Shown in pieces: positions 3,693 to 5,930 of a DNA stretch of 5,930 nucleotides (position 1 is the first letter of the stretch; each line of letters begins with the position of its first letter). A model generated the notes under the pieces. That model made no database searches. It had not been told where the DNA came from and worked only from the letters and a program-made list of their open reading frames with translations. A program made the translations under genes and the position numbers. The stretch lies in NCBI GenBank assembly GCA_024680835.1, contig JAILBP010000280.1, forward strand, positions 1 to 5,930, written 5' to 3'. Origin of the DNA: RGIG6904 sp024680835 (GTDB lineage Bacteria > Bacillota > Clostridia > Lachnospirales > Lachnospiraceae).

Positions 3693-4953
3693 AGAAAAAA
3701 CACTTGCAACCGCGACTGAGATCGCACAATTCAGGTTTGCTCTGATCGCTCCGGTGGTCCAGGGCTTATTTCCTGATGCCTCACGCACCGCTTATTACAA
3801 GCGGGTAACTGAAAAGCCTTTGACACTGCCTGATGGATCCATAAAAGAGATCAGTTACAAAACCGTGGAAAAGTGGGTGTCAGAGTACCAGCGCTTTGGT
3901 TTCGATGCCCTGATGCCTACTGAAAGATCAGACAAAGGAACCACAAGAGCACTGTCTGACACAGCCATAGAGGAAATCTTCCGTCTTAAAAGAGAGTTCC
4001 CAAGACTAAACGCCACGCAAATCCATGCGCAGCTGATCCAAAACGGTTTTATACCGGCGACAGTCAATGTATGTGCTGTCCAGCGTTTCATCAAAAGAAA
4101 CGACCTCAAATCAGCCCGGAACCCGAACATGCGAGACCGTAAGGCTTTTGAAGAAGATTCCTTTGGAAAAATGTGGCAAACGGATTCCTGCTACTTTCCT
4201 TACATCACTGAAAACGGCAGATCACACAGAGTGTATTCCATTTGTATCATCGATGATCACTCACGGTATATCGTAGCCGGAGGTCTTTTCTACCATGACT
4301 CTGCCGCAAACTTTCAGGCTGTCTTCAAAAGAGCTGTCGCAACCCACGGCGTACCTATGAAACTCTATACTGACAATGGTGCCCCCTACGCAAACGACCA
4401 GCTTTCAATGATCTGCGGAGCCATAGGCACCGTGCTTCTGCACACGAAAGTAAGGGACGGCGCCAGCAAAGCGAAAATCGAGCGGTTTTGGCGTACAACA
4501 AAGGAACGCTGGCTCTATGGTCTGGATATCGATTCCATAACATCACTTGAACAGTTCAACACGATGTTTCAGGAGTATATACGTTCCTACAACACCACCA
4601 TACACTCCGGTATCAACTGCACCCCCTTTGACAGATATCAGGTCACTAAAGATACCATAAAACCTGCTAAGTCAAGGGAATGGCTCGACGAGTGTTTCTT
4701 AAACCGTATAAACCGCAAGGTCAGGAAGGATGCCACCGTAAGCATCGACAAGGTATCATATGACTGTCCCATGCAGTTCATTGACCAGAAGGTTGAGATC
4801 AGGTTCCGTCCCAGCGAAATGGATTCCGCTGTCATCTTTTATGAGAATGAGAGGTTCCCTCTGCGTCCCACTGATAAGAATGAAAACTGCAGAACCAAGC
4901 GTAACAACACTCCGTCAATAGATTACTCAAAGTTAGGAGGCTCCCATGTATAA
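3685..4953 (+). CDS. DDE transposase, Mu/TniA-like
   Basis: This 422-aa protein catalyses strand cleavage and joining at the transposon ends. N-terminal helix-turn-helix segments (about 55-75, KTVEKWVSEYQRFGF, and 92-138) should bind the end repeats. The RNase-H-fold core holds D167 (MWQTDSCY), D230 (LYTDNGAPY) and E266 (KAKIERFW), with 35 residues between the last two, the D,D(35)E pattern. H308 in the YNTTIHSGI segment and the beta-barrel-like C-terminus (about 340-395, VSIDKVSYDCP...VEIRFRP) match the Mu-transposase C-terminal domain of rve-type enzymes. All catalytic residues are present and the frame is unbroken, so the enzyme looks functional. Length is somewhat short for TniA (about 550) but fits compact Mu-like and IS481-like enzymes. 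Its stop overlaps the ATPase start by 8 nt (ATGTATAA), indicating translational coupling. Confidence 0.93.
   Translation: MSKEKTLATATEIAQFRFALIAPVVQGLFPDASRTAYYKRVTEKPLTLPDGSIKEISYKTVEKWVSEYQRFGFDALMPTERSDKGTTRALSDTAIEEIFRLKREFPRLNATQIHAQLIQNGFIPATVNVCAVQRFIKRNDLKSARNPNMRDRKAFEEDSFGKMWQTDSCYFPYITENGRSHRVYSICIIDDHSRYIVAGGLFYHDSAANFQAVFKRAVATHGVPMKLYTDNGAPYANDQLSMICGAIGTVLLHTKVRDGASKAKIERFWRTTKERWLYGLDIDSITSLEQFNTMFQEYIRSYNTTIHSGINCTPFDRYQVTKDTIKPAKSREWLDECFLNRINRKVRKDATVSIDKVSYDCPMQFIDQKVEIRFRPSEMDSAVIFYENERFPLRPTDKNENCRTKRNNTPSIDYSKLGGSHV
4935..4940 (+). promoter_or_regulatory. Ribosome binding site of the AAA+ ATPase gene
   Basis: AGGAGG inside the last codons of the transposase lies 5 nt before ATG 4946. 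Placing it inside the upstream gene, together with the 8-nt overlap, ties ATPase translation to that of the transposase. Confidence 0.75.
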
Positions 4954-5752
4954 CGATTTTTACTCGCTGTCATTTAACCCTTTTGACAAACAGCAACTTC
5001 CTGAGAAAGACTGCTTCAGATCCAATGACTTCAAGGAAATGACCGCCCGTCTCGATTTCTTAAAGGATACCAGGGGCATAGGCCTTTTTACCGCAAGCCC
5101 GGGAATGGGAAAGTCATTTGCCCTTAGGTGCTTTGCCAAAGAGATCAATCCTAACCTGTATCACATGGAATATATCTGTCTTTCAACCGTAAGTGTCGCA
5201 GAGTTCTACAAGCAGCTCTGCGGTATTCTCGGCGTAAGTGACAAAGGTGGTAAGACCGGTATGTTCAAGTCAATACAGGAACAGATCTACTACCTGTACC
5301 GCGAAAAACGCCAACCGCTTCTTTTAGCAATAGATGAAGCACAGTATCTTTCAAACGGAGTCCTTAATGATATCAAGATGCTCATGAACTACGGTTATGA
5401 TTCCGTTAACTGCTTTACCCTGATACTCTGCGGAGAATCACACCTGAATGCTATCTTAAGAAAGCCCGTACATGAGGCCTTAAGACAAAGGATTACAATC
5501 CACTATAATTACCAGGGACTTTCCGATGAAGAAGTCATAGACTATGTCATCCATAAGCTCAACTGCGCAGGCAGTTCCAAAGCGATCATAGATGAAGCCG
5601 CTTTAAATGCCGTCGCTGGACACACCCATGGAAACCCGAGGCTCATCGATAACCTTATGAGCGATGCCATAATGCTCGGTGCCCAGCAGGAAAAGAAATG
5701 CATCGATACCGATGTAATCCTTGCTGCTGTAAACAATCAGAATCTCGGATAA
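4946..5752 (+). CDS. AAA+ ATPase, ExeA/TniB/MuB-like transposition protein
   Basis: This 268-aa protein is the target-DNA-binding ATPase partner of the transposase. The N-terminus MYNDFYSLSFNPFD is the typical ExeA-family opening. Walker A is ASPGMGKS (50-57) with K56, Walker B LLLAIDEAQ with D130 and E131, sensor-1 region LILCGES (159-165), arginines R180 and R182 in EALRQRI, and sensor-2-like GNPRLIDNLM with R232 in a C-terminal helical lid. Family proteins (MuB, TniB, TnsC, IstB-like) form ATP-dependent filaments or rings on DNA, recruit the transposase and often give target immunity. Those roles are family knowledge and are not shown by this sequence. It starts 8 nt inside the transposase gene. 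A strong hairpin follows 30 bp after the stop, ending the operon. The gene is complete and all motifs are intact. Confidence 0.9.
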   Translation: MYNDFYSLSFNPFDKQQLPEKDCFRSNDFKEMTARLDFLKDTRGIGLFTASPGMGKSFALRCFAKEINPNLYHMEYICLSTVSVAEFYKQLCGILGVSDKGGKTGMFKSIQEQIYYLYREKRQPLLLAIDEAQYLSNGVLNDIKMLMNYGYDSVNCFTLILCGESHLNAILRKPVHEALRQRITIHYNYQGLSDEEVIDYVIHKLNCAGSSKAIIDEAALNAVAGHTHGNPRLIDNLMSDAIMLGAQQEKKCIDTDVILAAVNNQNLG

Positions 5753-5781
5753 GATATGCAATTGCCAAGGTACAAATTCGA

Positions 5782-5810
5782 AAGGCTGTGGTTCATCCGC
5801 AGCCTTATTT
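5782..5810 (+). terminator. Likely terminator of the transposition operon
   Basis: AAGGCTGTGG (5782-5791) and CCGCAGCCTT (5797-5806) form a 10-bp stem with one G-U pair and a 5-base loop, followed by ATTT. It begins 30 bp after the ATPase stop. The T-tract is short and interrupted, so termination may be partial. Confidence 0.6.
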
Positions 5811-5840
5811 CAAAAGAGGGGGCTCCCTCTTCTGAAATAA
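5805..5840. repeat. Long near-perfect inverted repeat
   Basis: TTATTTCA (5805-5812) plus AAGAGGG (5814-5820) pair with CCCTCTT (5825-5831) plus TGAAATAA (5833-5840): 15 bp with one A/C mismatch and a GGCT loop. It shares two bases with the preceding stem, so the two hairpins compete in RNA. No T-run follows on the plus strand. It could be a second terminator, an mRNA-stabilising 3' end, or a structural part of the transposon right arm. Confidence 0.6.
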
Positions 5841-5855
5841 ACCCGCGGATAATGT

Positions 5856-5899
5856 GCGGTTATACCGCTATCTGTGTGCCGCCCATCTGTATACGGCGG
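5856..5899. repeat. Two further G+C-rich stem-loops
   Basis: GCGGT (5856-5860) and ACCGC (5864-5868) form a tight hairpin with a 3-base loop. CCGCC (5879-5883) and GGCGG (5895-5899) form a second with an 11-base loop. ATCTGTGTGCCG and ATCTGTATACGG recur as an imperfect direct repeat across the second stem. No gene is visible between 5753 and 5930, so this region is non-coding and probably part of the element's right arm. Confidence 0.4.
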
Positions 5900-5930
5900 G
5901 ATCGGAGAGGCGAATTCACCGAAATCAATT

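Larger units (their letters stand above)
2819..5930 (+). mobile_element. Mu/Tn552-like transposon, right end outside window
   Basis: Three genes in one direction form the core: a zinc-ribbon/HTH protein, a DDE transposase with Mu-type C-terminal domain, and an AAA+ target-selection ATPase. The transposase plus ATPase pair defines the Mu/Tn7/Tn552/Tn5053 group, whose ends carry several transposase-binding repeats. I found no matching terminal inverted repeats or target duplication in the window. The left limit given is the start of the candidate promoter, not a proven boundary, and the right end must lie beyond 5930. No resolvase or TniQ/TnsD-type gene is visible. Confidence 0.72.

Noticed and set aside
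3546..3788. Minus-strand open frame of 80 codons across the DUF6431/transposase junction
   Set aside because: It is antisense to two well-supported genes, shows no recognisable domain and lacks a good ribosome site.
3855..4130. Minus-strand open frame of 91 codons
   Set aside because: It lies wholly opposite the transposase coding region, and its codons mirror the real gene. Treated as a shadow.
4946..5752. DnaA/DnaC-type replication helicase loader
   Set aside because: The ExeA-type N-terminus and the 8-nt overlap with a transposase point to a transposition ATPase. There are no other replication genes.
2819..5930. Terminal inverted repeats within the window
   Set aside because: I compared 2819-3007 with the reverse complement of 5753-5930 by eye and found no convincing match, so no end is assigned.

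Overview
The window looks like accessory DNA from a gut-type member of the Bacillota, most likely class Clostridia and perhaps Lachnospiraceae. This rests on strong AGGAGG-type ribosome binding sites, a moderate-to-low G+C left half, sigma-A style promoters, and a transposition gene set of a type I associate with that family. The taxonomic call is an inference.

Layout, left to right. Bases 1-250 hold no intact gene. They contain compact inverted repeats, a possible leftward promoter, and five short repeats whose shared core recurs every 20 or 21 bp. Next, on the minus strand and read right to left, is a two-gene operon at 2499-463: an AAA15/RloA-like (COG1106-type) ATPase of 415 aa, followed after 15 bp by a HEPN-domain protein of 234 aa with an intact Rx4H ribonuclease motif. 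It has a near-consensus promoter (TATAAT, 17-bp spacer, TTGCTA) embedded in dyads. The order and chemistry fit an ATPase-gated toxic ribonuclease, as in abortive-infection or toxin-antitoxin systems. Overlapping the end of the HEPN gene in another frame is a startless winged-helix coding stretch (484-233). It is either a remnant or a small third component.

Bases 2500-3007 are intergenic but full of structure. They hold a 19-codon ORF with a perfect Shine-Dalgarno that its own codons could mask, an intrinsic terminator, a candidate rightward promoter, a long hairpin and a nested stem-loop that ends just before the next gene.

The right half (3008-5752, plus strand) is a transposition module: a DUF6431-like zinc-ribbon/HTH protein, a D,D(35)E transposase with a Mu-type C-terminal domain, and an ExeA/TniB/MuB-like AAA+ ATPase overlapping the transposase by 8 nt. 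The transposase would cut and join the ends, and the ATPase would choose or activate target DNA. The first protein probably binds DNA, in a role I cannot assign. Downstream (5753-5930) are a likely terminator and further strong hairpins. The element's right end lies beyond the window.

The most interesting possibilities are the ATPase-HEPN pair as a candidate defence system beside a Mu-like transposon, the helically phased repeat array as a possible transposase- or repressor-binding end, and the self-masking micro-ORF cassette between them.
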